Assembly: GCF_004121055.1 (NCBI RefSeq)
Contig: NZ_PYAL01000004.1
Span: forward strand, 536,781 to 600,780
Length of the DNA stretch: 64,000 bases
Direction: 5' to 3'
From: Achromobacter aloeverae
GTDB taxonomy: Bacteria > Pseudomonadota > Gammaproteobacteria > Burkholderiales > Burkholderiaceae_B
Part shown: positions 53,741 to 62,219 of the stretch, in pieces
Layout of the letters: every line of letters begins with the position of its first letter
Position numbering within the stretch: position 1 is the first letter of the stretch
Notes under the pieces: generated by a model
What the model saw: only the letters and a program-made list of their open reading frames with translations
Database searches by the model: none
Told to the model about the DNA's origin: nothing
Program-made: the position numbers and the translations under genes

Positions 53741-56700
53741 TCACGCCAGGGCGCGCAACACGGTGCGCACGGCGTCGACGCGTGCCGGCACCTGCTGGCC
53801 CTTGATCTCCACGCGCAGCTTGTCCTGGCCCGCCAGCTTGATGTGGCGCTGTTTCTGCACCAGTTCGATGATGCGTATCGGGTCCACCGCGGGCTTGGGA
53901 CCAAACTGGACCAGGGCCTGGCTTTCGCTGGCATCGATCTTGACGATGCCCAGCGCCAGCGCGGCCAGGCGCAGGCGGTGCGTGGCCAGCAGCGTCGTGG
54001 CGGCTTCGGGCAACTTGCCGAAGCGGTCTATCAATTCCTCCTGGATGCGGATGACCTCGTCGTCGTTCTCCGCGTGCGAGAGGCGCTTGTAGACCGCCAG
54101 GCGCGCGTGCACGTCGGCGCAATAGTCCGATGGCAGCAGGGCAGGCGTGTGCAAATTGACTTCGCAGGCCGTATTGAAAGGGGCGTCCAGGTCGGGCTCT
54201 TCCCCTGCCTTGAGCGCACGCACGGCTTCGTTGAGCATTTCGGTGTACATGGAGAAGCCCACCTCCTGGATATTGCCGGACTGCGATTCGCCCAGCACTT
54301 CTCCCGTGCCGCGGATCTCCAGGTCGTGCATGGCCAGGTAGAAGCCGGAACCCAGTTCCTCCATCGCCTGGATCGCCTCCAGCCGCTTCTTCGCGTTGCT
54401 GGTGATCGCGTCCTCGCCCGGCGTCAGCAGATAGGCATAGGCCTGGTGGTGCGAGCGACCGACCCGGCCGCGCAGCTGGTGCAGCTGCGCCAGGCCGAAG
54501 CGGTCGGCGCGATGGATGACGATGGTATTGGCGCTGGGCACGTCGATGCCGGTTTCGATGATGGTGGTGCACAGCAGCACGTTATAGCGCTGCTGGTAGA
54601 AGCCCTTCATCACCTGTTCCAGTTCGCGCTCGGCCATCTGGCCGTGCGCCACCGCGATGCGCGCCTCGGGGACCAGCTCTTCCAGGCGCGCGCGGCGGTT
54701 GTGGATGGTCTCCACTTCGTTGTGCAGGAAATAGGCCTGGCCGCCGCGCTTGAGTTCGCGCAGCAGGGCCTCGCGTATGGTGCTGCCGTCCTCGCGCCGC
54801 ACGAAGGTCTTGATGGCCAGGCGTTTCTGCGGCGCGGTGGCGATGACGGAGAAGTCGCGGATGCCCTCCAGCGACATGCCCAGTGTGCGCGGGATGGGGG
54901 TGGCCGTCAGTGTCAGCACGTCGACCTCGGCGCGCAGGGATTTCAGCGCTTCCTTCTGGCGCACGCCGAAGCGGTGTTCCTCGTCGATGATGACCAGCCC
55001 CAGCTGCTTGAACTGGACATCCTTGGAGAGGATCTTGTGGGTGCCGATGACGATATCGACGCCGCCGCTGTTGATGCCCTGGATGGCGGCCGAGATTTCC
55101 TTGGCCGAACGGAAGCGCGACAGTTCCACCACGCGCACCGGCCAGTCGGCGAAGCGGTCCGCGAAGGTTTGCGCATGCTGCTCGGCCAGCAGTGTCGTCG
55201 GGCACAGCAAGGCCACCTGCTTGCCGTTGGCCACCGCCAGGAAGGCCGCGCGCAAGGCGACTTCGGTCTTGCCGAAGCCGACGTCGCCGCACACCAGCCG
55301 GTCCATGGGCTTGCCCGAGGTCATGTCCAGGATCACGGCCTGGATGGCGGCCGCCTGGTCGGCGGTTTCCTCGAAGCCGAAGCCTTCGGCGAAGGCCTCG
55401 TAGTCGTTCAAGGGCAGCTTGAAGGAATAGCCTTCGCGGGCGGCGCGCTTGGCGTAGAGGTCCAGCAGCTCGGCGGCGGTGTCGCGCACCTGCTTCGCCG
55501 CCTTGCGGCGCGCCTTGTCCCATTGCCCCGAGCCCAGCTGGTGCAGCGGCGCGGCCTCGGGATCGGCGCCGCTATAGCGGGCGATCACGTGCAGCTGCGA
55601 TACCGGCACGTACAGCGTGCTGCCGTTGGCGTATTCGAGATGCAGGAATTCCATCTCGCCTTCGCCCATGTCCATGTTGACCAGGCCGTGGTAGCGGCCG
55701 ATGCCATGCTGGGCATGCACCACCGGGTCGCCCTCGCGCAGTTCCGACAGGTCGCGCACCATGGCTTCGACATTGCTGGCGCGTTCCTGGGCGCGGTGGC
55801 CGCGGCGGGCCGTGGTGGTCTGGCCGGGGTAAAGGTCGTTTTCCGTGATGAAGGCGATGCGTACGCCGGGCAGGCTGAAGCCGGTCGTCAACGGCGCGGC
55901 CAGCAGGGCCAGCTCGCTGTTCGACGCACGGAAGTCGTCGATGGACGCGGGCTCGGCGTCGGGCCGCAGGTCGAACTCGCCCAGCATCTGGCTCAGCGTC
56001 TCGCGCCGGCCGGCCGAGTCCGCGCACAGCAGCACGCGCCAGCGGCCGCTTTCGACCACGGCGCGCAGGCGGTTGACCGGATCGTCGGCGCGCCGCGTGA
56101 CGGCCACGTCGGGCGCCGGGCCGATGTCCGGATGCTTGTCGTCAGCCGTCAAGGCCAGGCGCTCGAAGGCCTTGAGGTGGCCGAACAGGTCTTCGCCGTC
56201 CAGGAACAGGCTGGCGGGCGGCAGCACGGGACGCTCGCGGTCGCTCTTGAGAAAGTCGTAGCGGCTGGCCGTATCCTGGCCGAAGCGGCGCATGGCCTCG
56301 TCGATATCGCCCAGCGTGACGGTGATGGTGCCGGGCGCCAGGTAATCGAAGAGCGTGGCGACTTCCTCGAAGAACAACGGCAGGTAGTACTCCACGCCGG
56401 CGAAGGCGATGCCGGTGCCGATGTCGCGGTAGGGCACGGCGCGCGAAGGATCGCCTTCGAAGACTTCGCGAAAACGCGCCCGGAACCGGTTGCGCGCGTC
56501 CTCGTCCATGGGAAATTCCCGGCCAGGCAGCAGCTGTACCTGGTTGACGGGGTACAGGCTGCGCTGCGTATCGACGTCGAACGCGCGGATCGATTCGATC
56601 TCGTCGTCGAACAGGTCGATGCGATACGGCACCACCGAGCCCATGGGGAACAGGTCGATCAGGCCGCCGCGCAGGCAGAATTCGCCCGGCGCGGTGACCT

Positions 56701-57214
56701 GCGTGACGTGGGTGTAGTTGGCCAGGGTCAACTGGGCGCGCAGGCCGGCTTCGTCCAGCTTGTCGCGCTGCTTGAACGAAAACGTATAGGCCGCCATGAA
56801 GCTTGGCGGCGGCAGCCGGTACAAGGCCGTGGTGATGGGCACGGTAAGCACGTCGACCGCGCGATGCATCAGCGCGTCCAGCGTTTGCAGGCGCTGGGAG
56901 ATCAGGTCGTGATGCGGCGAGAAGGCGTCGTAGGGCAGGGTTTCCCAGTCGGGCAGCTGGCGCACGCGCAAGGTGGGCGCGAAAAGATGGATTTCCTCGG
57001 CCAGGCGCTGGGCTTCCAGCGGGTCGGCAGTGAGGATGACCAGGGGCTTGCCCGCCTGCCGGGCGAGGTCGGCCAGCAGCCACGCATCGCCGGACCCCGG
57101 GGGGCGCGGATGCGCGTAGCGGGTGCCAGGTTTGAGTGCGGCAAGCAGGGGGGCGGTCGCCGGGACCAGGGGGGGCGTTGCGGCCGCCATCGTGGGGGAG
57201 GATTCAGCTGACAT
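53741..57214 (-). CDS. mfd: Transcription-repair coupling factor
   Basis: A 1157-residue SF2 translocase, the normal length. The N-terminal UvrB-like part binds UvrA, the RNA polymerase-interacting domain follows, then the RecG-like motor with Walker A GDVGFGKTEVALRAAF, the DEEH box IIDEEHRFGVRQKE, and LTATPIPRTLGMSL. The C-terminal TRCF domain begins near DFNTA-type sequence (here APFNTACEVNLHTPALLPSD). It removes stalled RNA polymerase at lesions and recruits UvrA. It is divergent from ispD with only 29 bp between the start codons. Confidence 0.98.
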   Translation of the reverse strand: MSAESSPTMAAATPPLVPATAPLLAALKPGTRYAHPRPPGSGDAWLLADLARQAGKPLVILTADPLEAQRLAEEIHLFAPTLRVRQLPDWETLPYDAFSPHHDLISQRLQTLDALMHRAVDVLTVPITTALYRLPPPSFMAAYTFSFKQRDKLDEAGLRAQLTLANYTHVTQVTAPGEFCLRGGLIDLFPMGSVVPYRIDLFDDEIESIRAFDVDTQRSLYPVNQVQLLPGREFPMDEDARNRFRARFREVFEGDPSRAVPYRDIGTGIAFAGVEYYLPLFFEEVATLFDYLAPGTITVTLGDIDEAMRRFGQDTASRYDFLKSDRERPVLPPASLFLDGEDLFGHLKAFERLALTADDKHPDIGPAPDVAVTRRADDPVNRLRAVVESGRWRVLLCADSAGRRETLSQMLGEFDLRPDAEPASIDDFRASNSELALLAAPLTTGFSLPGVRIAFITENDLYPGQTTTARRGHRAQERASNVEAMVRDLSELREGDPVVHAQHGIGRYHGLVNMDMGEGEMEFLHLEYANGSTLYVPVSQLHVIARYSGADPEAAPLHQLGSGQWDKARRKAAKQVRDTAAELLDLYAKRAAREGYSFKLPLNDYEAFAEGFGFEETADQAAAIQAVILDMTSGKPMDRLVCGDVGFGKTEVALRAAFLAVANGKQVALLCPTTLLAEQHAQTFADRFADWPVRVVELSRFRSAKEISAAIQGINSGGVDIVIGTHKILSKDVQFKQLGLVIIDEEHRFGVRQKEALKSLRAEVDVLTLTATPIPRTLGMSLEGIRDFSVIATAPQKRLAIKTFVRREDGSTIREALLRELKRGGQAYFLHNEVETIHNRRARLEELVPEARIAVAHGQMAERELEQVMKGFYQQRYNVLLCTTIIETGIDVPSANTIVIHRADRFGLAQLHQLRGRVGRSHHQAYAYLLTPGEDAITSNAKKRLEAIQAMEELGSGFYLAMHDLEIRGTGEVLGESQSGNIQEVGFSMYTEMLNEAVRALKAGEEPDLDAPFNTACEVNLHTPALLPSDYCADVHARLAVYKRLSHAENDDEVIRIQEELIDRFGKLPEAATTLLATHRLRLAALALGIVKIDASESQALVQFGPKPAVDPIRIIELVQKQRHIKLAGQDKLRVEIKGQQVPARVDAVRTVLRALA

Positions 57215-57243
57215 GAGTGGAAGGATTATAAAATCTCTGGCCT

Positions 57244-58083
57244 ATGTCCGTGTCTCTTCTTGCTCTCGTTCCCGCCGCCGGTGTCGGCGCCCGCGCCCAG
57301 CCTTCCAAGGCCGAGCCCCTTCGGTCTGAACCCCTCCGGTCTGGATCCCTTGGGTTCGAGCCCCTCGGGTCCGGGGCCGCGCCGCGATCCGGCCTGGACG
57401 CTGCCTCCGCAACCGCCTTGCCCGCGCCCGTTGCCCCGCCTGCCGGCCCGCTGCCGAAACAATATCGGCTGCTGCGTGGCCAGCCCATGCTGCGCCACGC
57501 GGTGCTCGCCTTGCTGGCGGACCCGCGCATCCGCGAGGTGCGCGTGGCCGTGGCGCCCGATGATCCCTGGGCTGCCCAGGCGCTGGCCGGGCTGCCCCGC
57601 ACCGTCGTAAGCCACTGTGGCGGAGATACGCGCGCGGCTACCGTGGCTCATGCCCTGGCCGACAGCGGCGCGGCGGCCGACGACTGGGTGCTGGTGCACG
57701 ATGCCGCCCGTCCCGGCCTGCCCGCCGACGCCCTGGGGCGCCTGATCGATGCCTGCCTGGGCGACGCGGTGGGCGGGCTGCTGGCCTTGCCGGTCGCCGA
57801 CACGGTCAAGGGCGGGCGCTTGGACACTGCCTCACCCGCGCGGGTGCGTGTTACCCGTACGCTGGACCGTGACGGCCTTTGGCTGGCCCAGACGCCGCAG
57901 ATGTTCCGCGCCGGCATGCTCGCCGATGCCCTGCGCGCCGCCGCGCGGGCTGGCGTGCCGGTCACCGACGAGGCGTCGGCCCTGGAAGCGGCCGGCCACG
58001 CACCTTTGCTGGTGCCGGGCGCCTTGCGCAATTTCAAGGTGACCTGGCCCGATGATTTCGACTTGATGGAAAAATGGCTATGA
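57244..58083 (+). CDS. ispD: 2-C-methyl-D-erythritol 4-phosphate cytidylyltransferase with loop insertion
   Basis: A 279-residue IspD, compared with about 230 normally. The CTP-binding loop starts as [13 protein letters not shown] but the expected PKQY with its catalytic Lys appears only about 50 residues later. The space between is filled by an Ala/Pro/Gly/Ser-rich insertion partly made of 15-bp DNA repeats. The remaining motifs are intact: [32 protein letters not shown] and the C-terminal [11 protein letters not shown]. It makes CDP-ME in the MEP isoprenoid pathway. ispF overlaps its end by 10 bp. Confidence 0.93.
   Translation: MSVSLLALVPAAGVGARAQPSKAEPLRSEPLRSGSLGFEPLGSGAAPRSGLDAASATALPAPVAPPAGPLPKQYRLLRGQPMLRHAVLALLADPRIREVRVAVAPDDPWAAQALAGLPRTVVSHCGGDTRAATVAHALADSGAAADDWVLVHDAARPGLPADALGRLIDACLGDAVGGLLALPVADTVKGGRLDTASPARVRVTRTLDRDGLWLAQTPQMFRAGMLADALRAAARAGVPVTDEASALEAAGHAPLLVPGALRNFKVTWPDDFDLMEKWL
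57313..57372. repeat. 15-bp tandem repeats inside ispD
   Basis: Four 15-bp units begin at 57313, 57328, 57343 and 57358 (type GAGCCCCTTCGGTCT). They encode the peptide units [15 protein letters not shown] and EPLGS in the substrate-loop insertion. Confidence 0.9.
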
Positions 58084-58565
58084 CTATCCCGTTCCGTGTA
58101 GGACAGGGCTTCGATGTCCACGCGCTGGTGGAGGGCCGCCCGCTGGTCATCGGCGGCGTGACCATACCCCATACCCATGGCCTGCTCGGCCACTCCGATG
58201 CCGATGTCCTGCTGCACGCGGTCACCGACGCCGTGCTCGGCGCGGCGGGCCTGGGGGATATCGGACGGCATTTCCCGGACACCGATGCGGCCTACAAGGG
58301 CGCCGACAGCCGCGTGCTGCTGCGGGCCGCCATGGGGAAGGTGGCGGACGCCGGCTGGCAGGTCGTCAACGTGGACGCGACGGTGCATGCCCAGGCGCCG
58401 AAGATCGGCCCCCATGCCGCCGCCATGGTGGCCAATATCGCCGCGGACCTGGGCATCGCGGCGGACACGGTCAACGTCAAGGCCAAGACGAACGAAGGAT
58501 TGGGATACCTGGGGCGCAAGGAAGGCATCGCGGCGACCGTCGTGACGCTGCTGGCGCGCGTGTGA
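58074..58565 (+). CDS. ispF: 2-C-methyl-D-erythritol 2,4-cyclodiphosphate synthase
   Basis: A 163-residue trimeric enzyme of the MEP pathway acting after IspD and IspE. The zinc site is [12 protein letters not shown] plus the [17 protein letters not shown] block, and the C-terminal [19 protein letters not shown] is complete. It starts inside the end of ispD (MAMTIP), with a second ATG two codons later. ispD and ispF clearly form one transcript ending in the triplicated hairpin region. Confidence 0.97.
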   Translation: MAMTIPFRVGQGFDVHALVEGRPLVIGGVTIPHTHGLLGHSDADVLLHAVTDAVLGAAGLGDIGRHFPDTDAAYKGADSRVLLRAAMGKVADAGWQVVNVDATVHAQAPKIGPHAAAMVANIAADLGIAADTVNVKAKTNEGLGYLGRKEGIAATVVTLLARV

Positions 58566-58570
58566 AAAGC

Positions 58571-58690
58571 GCCGACGGCTTCGTCGGCGCTTTCGGGCGG
58601 GGTAGGGCCAAAAGAGCCGACGGGTTTCGTCGGCGCTTTCGGGCGGGGTAGGGCCAAAAGAGCCGACGGGCTTCGTCGGCGCTTTCGGGC
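58571..58690. repeat. Triplicated 46-bp repeat with terminator-like hairpins
   Basis: Three copies of a hairpin GCCGACGG-CTTCG-type stem ending TCGGCGCTTTC occur with an exact 46-bp period (reference bases 58581, 58627, 58673). The stems GCCGAC/GTCGGC lie between the convergent ispF and ahpD genes. Each copy could act as a terminator in either direction. Confidence 0.9.
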
Positions 58691-58709
58691 AAGGCGTATC
58701 GCCAGGCGC

Positions 58710-59228
58710 TTACTTGCCCTGGGCCGCCAGTACCTGGGCGGTGGCGTTCACGACCGCCGCGATGCGGCCGACGTCGCGCAACTGTTCGGTGCTGTAGCCT
58801 TCCTGCTTCAGCAGGGCATAGTGCGACTGGATGCAGAAATGGCACTTGCCGATGATGGACGCGGTCAGGGCAAACAGCTCGAAGCGCTTTTTCTCCACGC
58901 CGCCGCTGGTCGCATAGGCGTTCATGCGCAATTGCGCCGGCAGGCCCTTGAGCTGGTCGTCGCCCGACATCTCGACATACGGGTACCAGACATTGTTCAT
59001 GCCCATCAGCGACGCCGCGGTGAGCGCGCCGTTCGCATCGGTCTCGGACAGGCCCTTCTTGAAGGCTTCGACCAGCACCGGGCTGCGCGCGGCGAAGGCG
59101 GCGGCCAGGGCGGCGCCGACGGCATCTTCCGCGGGCAGGGTGGAACGGCCGATCACCGAATCCAGATTCAGGCGGATGTCCTTGGCCCAGTCAGGCACGA
59201 GTTCCTTGATGGCTTGGAGGAATTCCAT
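58710..59228 (-). CDS. ahpD: Alkyl hydroperoxidase AhpD-type
   Basis: A 172-residue carboxymuconolactone-decarboxylase-fold peroxidase. The active site is Cys129 and Cys132 in GKCHFCIQSHYA with the proton-relay Glu117 and His136. It regenerates the partner peroxiredoxin AhpC and may itself reduce hydroperoxides. It lies 93 bp after ahpC on the same strand, so the two are one operon. Confidence 0.95.
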   Translation of the reverse strand: MEFLQAIKELVPDWAKDIRLNLDSVIGRSTLPAEDAVGAALAAAFAARSPVLVEAFKKGLSETDANGALTAASLMGMNNVWYPYVEMSGDDQLKGLPAQLRMNAYATSGGVEKKRFELFALTASIIGKCHFCIQSHYALLKQEGYSTEQLRDVGRIAAVVNATAQVLAAQGK

Positions 59229-59321
59229 AGTTTTTACCTATAATCCAGGGCTGTTAAAGCCCGGCGAACCGGGCTGGTAGCGGCCTGCGTACTCCATCGG
59301 AGTGCCAGGCCCCCATGCGAA

Positions 59322-59870
59322 TTACAGCGTCGCGCCGCCGACCGAGCGGTTGCAGGCGCACAGCTCGTCGGTTTGCAGACCGTCCAGCAGGCGCAGCACT
59401 TCTTCAGGGTTGCGGCCCACGTTCAGGTTGTTCACCGACACGTGCTGGATGACGTTGTCGGGATCGACGATGAAGGTCGCGCGTAGCGCAACGCCGGCCG
59501 ACTTTTCGCGGATGCCCAGCTGGTCCACCAGGGCGCCGGTGGTGTCGCCGAACTGGTAATGACCCAGCTTGTTCAGGTCCGGATGCTCACGACGCCAGGC
59601 CAGCTTGACGAATTCGTTATCGGTGGAGCCACCCAGCAGAACGGCGTCGCGATCCTCGAAGTCCTTGGCCAGCTTGTTGAAGCCAACGATTTCGGTCGGG
59701 CACACGAACGTGAAATCCTTCGGGTAGAAGTAGATCACTTTCCACTTGCCAGGAAACGAGCTTTCGGTGATGTCTTCGAAGGCCGAGACGCCGTTTTCCT
59801 CGTGCTGATTGAAGCCGGGCTTGACGCCGGCAACCTTGAAGGGCTCGAGCTTGTCGCCAACAGTTTTCAT
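59322..59870 (-). CDS. ahpC: Peroxiredoxin AhpC
   Basis: A 182-residue 2-Cys peroxiredoxin. The peroxidatic Cys57 sits in FYPKDFTFVCPTEIVGF, and the C-terminal LCACNRS contains Cys171 and Cys173 as resolving residues. This AhpC type uses AhpD instead of AhpF as reductant. Codon use is less GC3-extreme than in neighbours, which suggests high expression. The start lies 46 bp downstream of a good promoter. Confidence 0.96.
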   Translation of the reverse strand: MKTVGDKLEPFKVAGVKPGFNQHEENGVSAFEDITESSFPGKWKVIYFYPKDFTFVCPTEIVGFNKLAKDFEDRDAVLLGGSTDNEFVKLAWRREHPDLNKLGHYQFGDTTGALVDQLGIREKSAGVALRATFIVDPDNVIQHVSVNNLNVGRNPEEVLRLLDGLQTDELCACNRSVGGATL

Positions 59871-59915
59871 GTGAACTCCTGGTTTGTTGGGTTGGGGAAA
59901 CCTTGTAAGCGTTAA

Positions 59916-59943
59916 ATTTTACGCTATTGGTTTTCACTGTCTA
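59916..59943 (-). promoter_or_regulatory. Sigma-70 promoter of ahpC
   Basis: TAGACA (59943-59938) and TAAAAT (59921-59916) are separated by 16 bp on the minus strand, 46 bp upstream of the ahpC start. It overlaps the last codons of the upstream sensor kinase gene. A small inverted repeat AGCGT/ACGCT overlaps the -10 and may be an operator. Confidence 0.6.
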
Positions 59944-61288
59944 ATTGATAATTCCTAATCTTTGTTTTGGGCAATTCTATCCGCGCCGTCAGCCCGCCGC
60001 CCTGCCGGGGCATCATCTTCAGCGAACCGCCGACGTGCTTGAGCAGGCGCTCGACGATAGCCAATCCCAATCCCGCGCCGCTGACGCCCGTGCGCGCCGC
60101 CTCGCCGCGCGAGAAGGGGCGCAGCAGCCGCTCGACGTCGTCGCTGGCGATACCCGGGCCACGGTCGGAAACCTCGATGGCGATGATATTGCCCTCTGGT
60201 TGCACCGCCATGACCAGGTGCGCCTGGCCGTCGCCGGAACGGCCGTAGCGGCGCGCGTTTTCGATAAGGTTGCTGACGATGCGCTTGAGGTCCAGCGCGG
60301 TGATGCGGGCGCGCAGGCCCGGCGTGATGAAGGCTTCCAACTCGCCACCCGTGGACGCGGTATGGCTGCGCTCGCGCTCCAGCAGTTCGGTGAGCACGCT
60401 GGAGATATCCGTCGCCATCTGCGGCAGGGTGCCGGCGGGCCGCGCATATTCCATCAGTTGGCCGATGCTGTGGTCGATCTGGGCCAGGTCCTCGTCGATG
60501 GCCTGGCGCGCGTCTTCCGACACGCCGCTCATCTCGATTTCCAGGCGCATGCGCGCCAGCGGCGTGCGCAGGTCGTGCGAAATGCCGGCCAGCATCAGTT
60601 CCCGGTCCGCTTCGGTCTGCCGGATGTCCTTCGCCATGCGGTTGAAGGAGGCGTTCAGGTCGCGGATTTCGGCTGGCCCGTTTTCAGGCAGGGGGGCGGG
60701 CGTTTCGCCCCGCGACAGGATCTGCGCCGCCTTGGCCAGGCGCGACAGCGGCCGGTTCACGAATCCCACGCTGACGGCTGCGCCCACCAGGGACAGTAGC
60801 AGCGCGGTCGCGCCCCAGCCCAGCCATTCGATGCCGCCGGTCAGGCCTATCTGCTCGCGCTCGAACACCAGCCAATAAAGATCGTGGTCGATCTGGAAAC
60901 TGACCCAGAAGCCGGGAACCTGGTTCACGCCCCAGGAAATCTGCGTCTCCGGACCGAAGCGCGAACGGATATGGTCTGCCACGCGCTGCCAGTAATCGTC
61001 GTGGGGCAGGGGTTCGGCGAAGTCGGTGACCTCGCGCGGATAGACCTGGATACCTTCATTGGTAGCCAGGTCCAGCAGCAGCTTGCTGCGCTCGTCGGCC
61101 TGGGAATAGACCAAGGCCGTACGCGTGATATTGACGGCCGTGATCACCCGCTGCGCCATTTGATTGGCGCGCGGTCCCAGCTCCATACTGAAAAACACCT
61201 GCAGCCAGGCGCCCAGACTGACCAGCATCAAGGCGGCAAGCAGGAGAAAAGTACGGCCGAACAGCCCTAGACGTATACGCGACGCCAT
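59924..61288 (-). CDS. risS: RisS sensor histidine kinase (EnvZ-like)
   Basis: A 454-residue EnvZ-type kinase with transmembrane helices at about 12-33 and 155-176 around a periplasmic domain, then HAMP, H box GISHDLRTPLARMRLE with His238, N box SNLIENARRYG, and G boxes VSDRGPGI and GAGLGLAIVERL. Together with the upstream regulator it matches the Bordetella RisAS system, linked to intracellular survival and acid/osmotic response. The reading frame is complete; in B. pertussis risS is known to be frameshifted. Confidence 0.92.
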   Translation of the reverse strand: MASRIRLGLFGRTFLLLAALMLVSLGAWLQVFFSMELGPRANQMAQRVITAVNITRTALVYSQADERSKLLLDLATNEGIQVYPREVTDFAEPLPHDDYWQRVADHIRSRFGPETQISWGVNQVPGFWVSFQIDHDLYWLVFEREQIGLTGGIEWLGWGATALLLSLVGAAVSVGFVNRPLSRLAKAAQILSRGETPAPLPENGPAEIRDLNASFNRMAKDIRQTEADRELMLAGISHDLRTPLARMRLEIEMSGVSEDARQAIDEDLAQIDHSIGQLMEYARPAGTLPQMATDISSVLTELLERERSHTASTGGELEAFITPGLRARITALDLKRIVSNLIENARRYGRSGDGQAHLVMAVQPEGNIIAIEVSDRGPGIASDDVERLLRPFSRGEAARTGVSGAGLGLAIVERLLKHVGGSLKMMPRQGGGLTARIELPKTKIRNYQLDSENQ

Positions 61289-61355
61289 GCTTGAGAGGAT
61301 CCTGCGCGGGCGGGGCAGGGACGTCGCCCCTCATGCCCCGGACCGGGAAAGTGGA

Positions 61356-62090
61356 TCAGCTGCCGCCGTCCGGAACGAAGACGTAACCCAGTCCCCACAC
61401 GGTCTGGATGAATACCGGCTTCGATGGATTGGGTTCGATCAGCTTGCGCAGGCGCGAAATCTGAACGTCCAGGCTACGGTCGAAGGCTTCGTACTCGCGG
61501 CCACGCGCCAATTCCATCAACTTGTCGCGGGACAACGGGATTTTCGGATGACGCGCAAAGACCTTCAGGACCGAGAATTCGCCGGTCGTGATGGGCACTT
61601 GCTCGTTGTTGCGAGTGAGGGTGCGCGTGGACAGGTTCAGGACATACGGCCCGAACGCGATGGATTCGTTTTCCTGGCTGGGCGCGCCCGGGTGCTCTTC
61701 GGTGCCGCGGCGGCGCAGGATCGCATTGATCCGGGCCAGCAGCTCTCGCGGATTGAAGGGCTTGGACAGGTAATCGTCGGCGCCCATTTCCAGCCCGACG
61801 ATACGGTCGATTTCTTCCGCCTTCGCCGTCAGCATGATGATGGGCGTATTGTCATGGCCCCCACGCAGGCGGCGGCAGATGGATAATCCGTCCTCGCCGG
61901 GCAGCATCAGGTCCAGCACCAGCAGGTCGAAGTGTTCGCGCTGCCAGAGCTTGCCCATCTCCTTGGCGTCCTCGGCCACGAATACGTTGAATCCCTGTTC
62001 GGACAGGTATCGCCGCAGCAGGTCGCGCAAGCGGGGATCGTCATCGACGACCAGGACCTTACGGGTGGGGGTAGTGTTTTGCGTGTTCAT
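61356..62090 (-). CDS. risA: RisA response regulator (OmpR-like)
   Basis: A 244-residue OmpR-type regulator. The receiver has VLVVDDDPRLRDLL, phospho-acceptor Asp60 in DLLVLDLMLPGEDGL, MLTAKAEE and DDYLSKPFNPRE. The winged-helix domain contains RDKLMELARGREYEAFDRSL and VQISRLRKLIEPNPSKP, the OmpR-like recognition area. It lies 67 bp upstream of risS on the same strand. In classical Bordetella RisA controls motility and Bvg-repressed genes. Confidence 0.93.
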   Translation of the reverse strand: MNTQNTTPTRKVLVVDDDPRLRDLLRRYLSEQGFNVFVAEDAKEMGKLWQREHFDLLVLDLMLPGEDGLSICRRLRGGHDNTPIIMLTAKAEEIDRIVGLEMGADDYLSKPFNPRELLARINAILRRRGTEEHPGAPSQENESIAFGPYVLNLSTRTLTRNNEQVPITTGEFSVLKVFARHPKIPLSRDKLMELARGREYEAFDRSLDVQISRLRKLIEPNPSKPVFIQTVWGLGYVFVPDGGS

Positions 62091-62219
62091 GGCGGCAAAT
62101 GTAACAGCGGGGATTTTGGACCGCTAGTGGGCGTTCACAAGATATTACACATTGGGAATATCGGTTGAAATCCCCCTTACAAACGAGGCAAATGCGGGTT
62201 TTCCGTACAATCTTTCTCC

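Noticed and set aside
53642..57211. A very long open frame on the plus strand opposite mfd
   Set aside because: It is the mirror of the GC3-rich mfd gene, has no recognisable domain and has His/Gln/Arg-rich composition typical of antisense frames.
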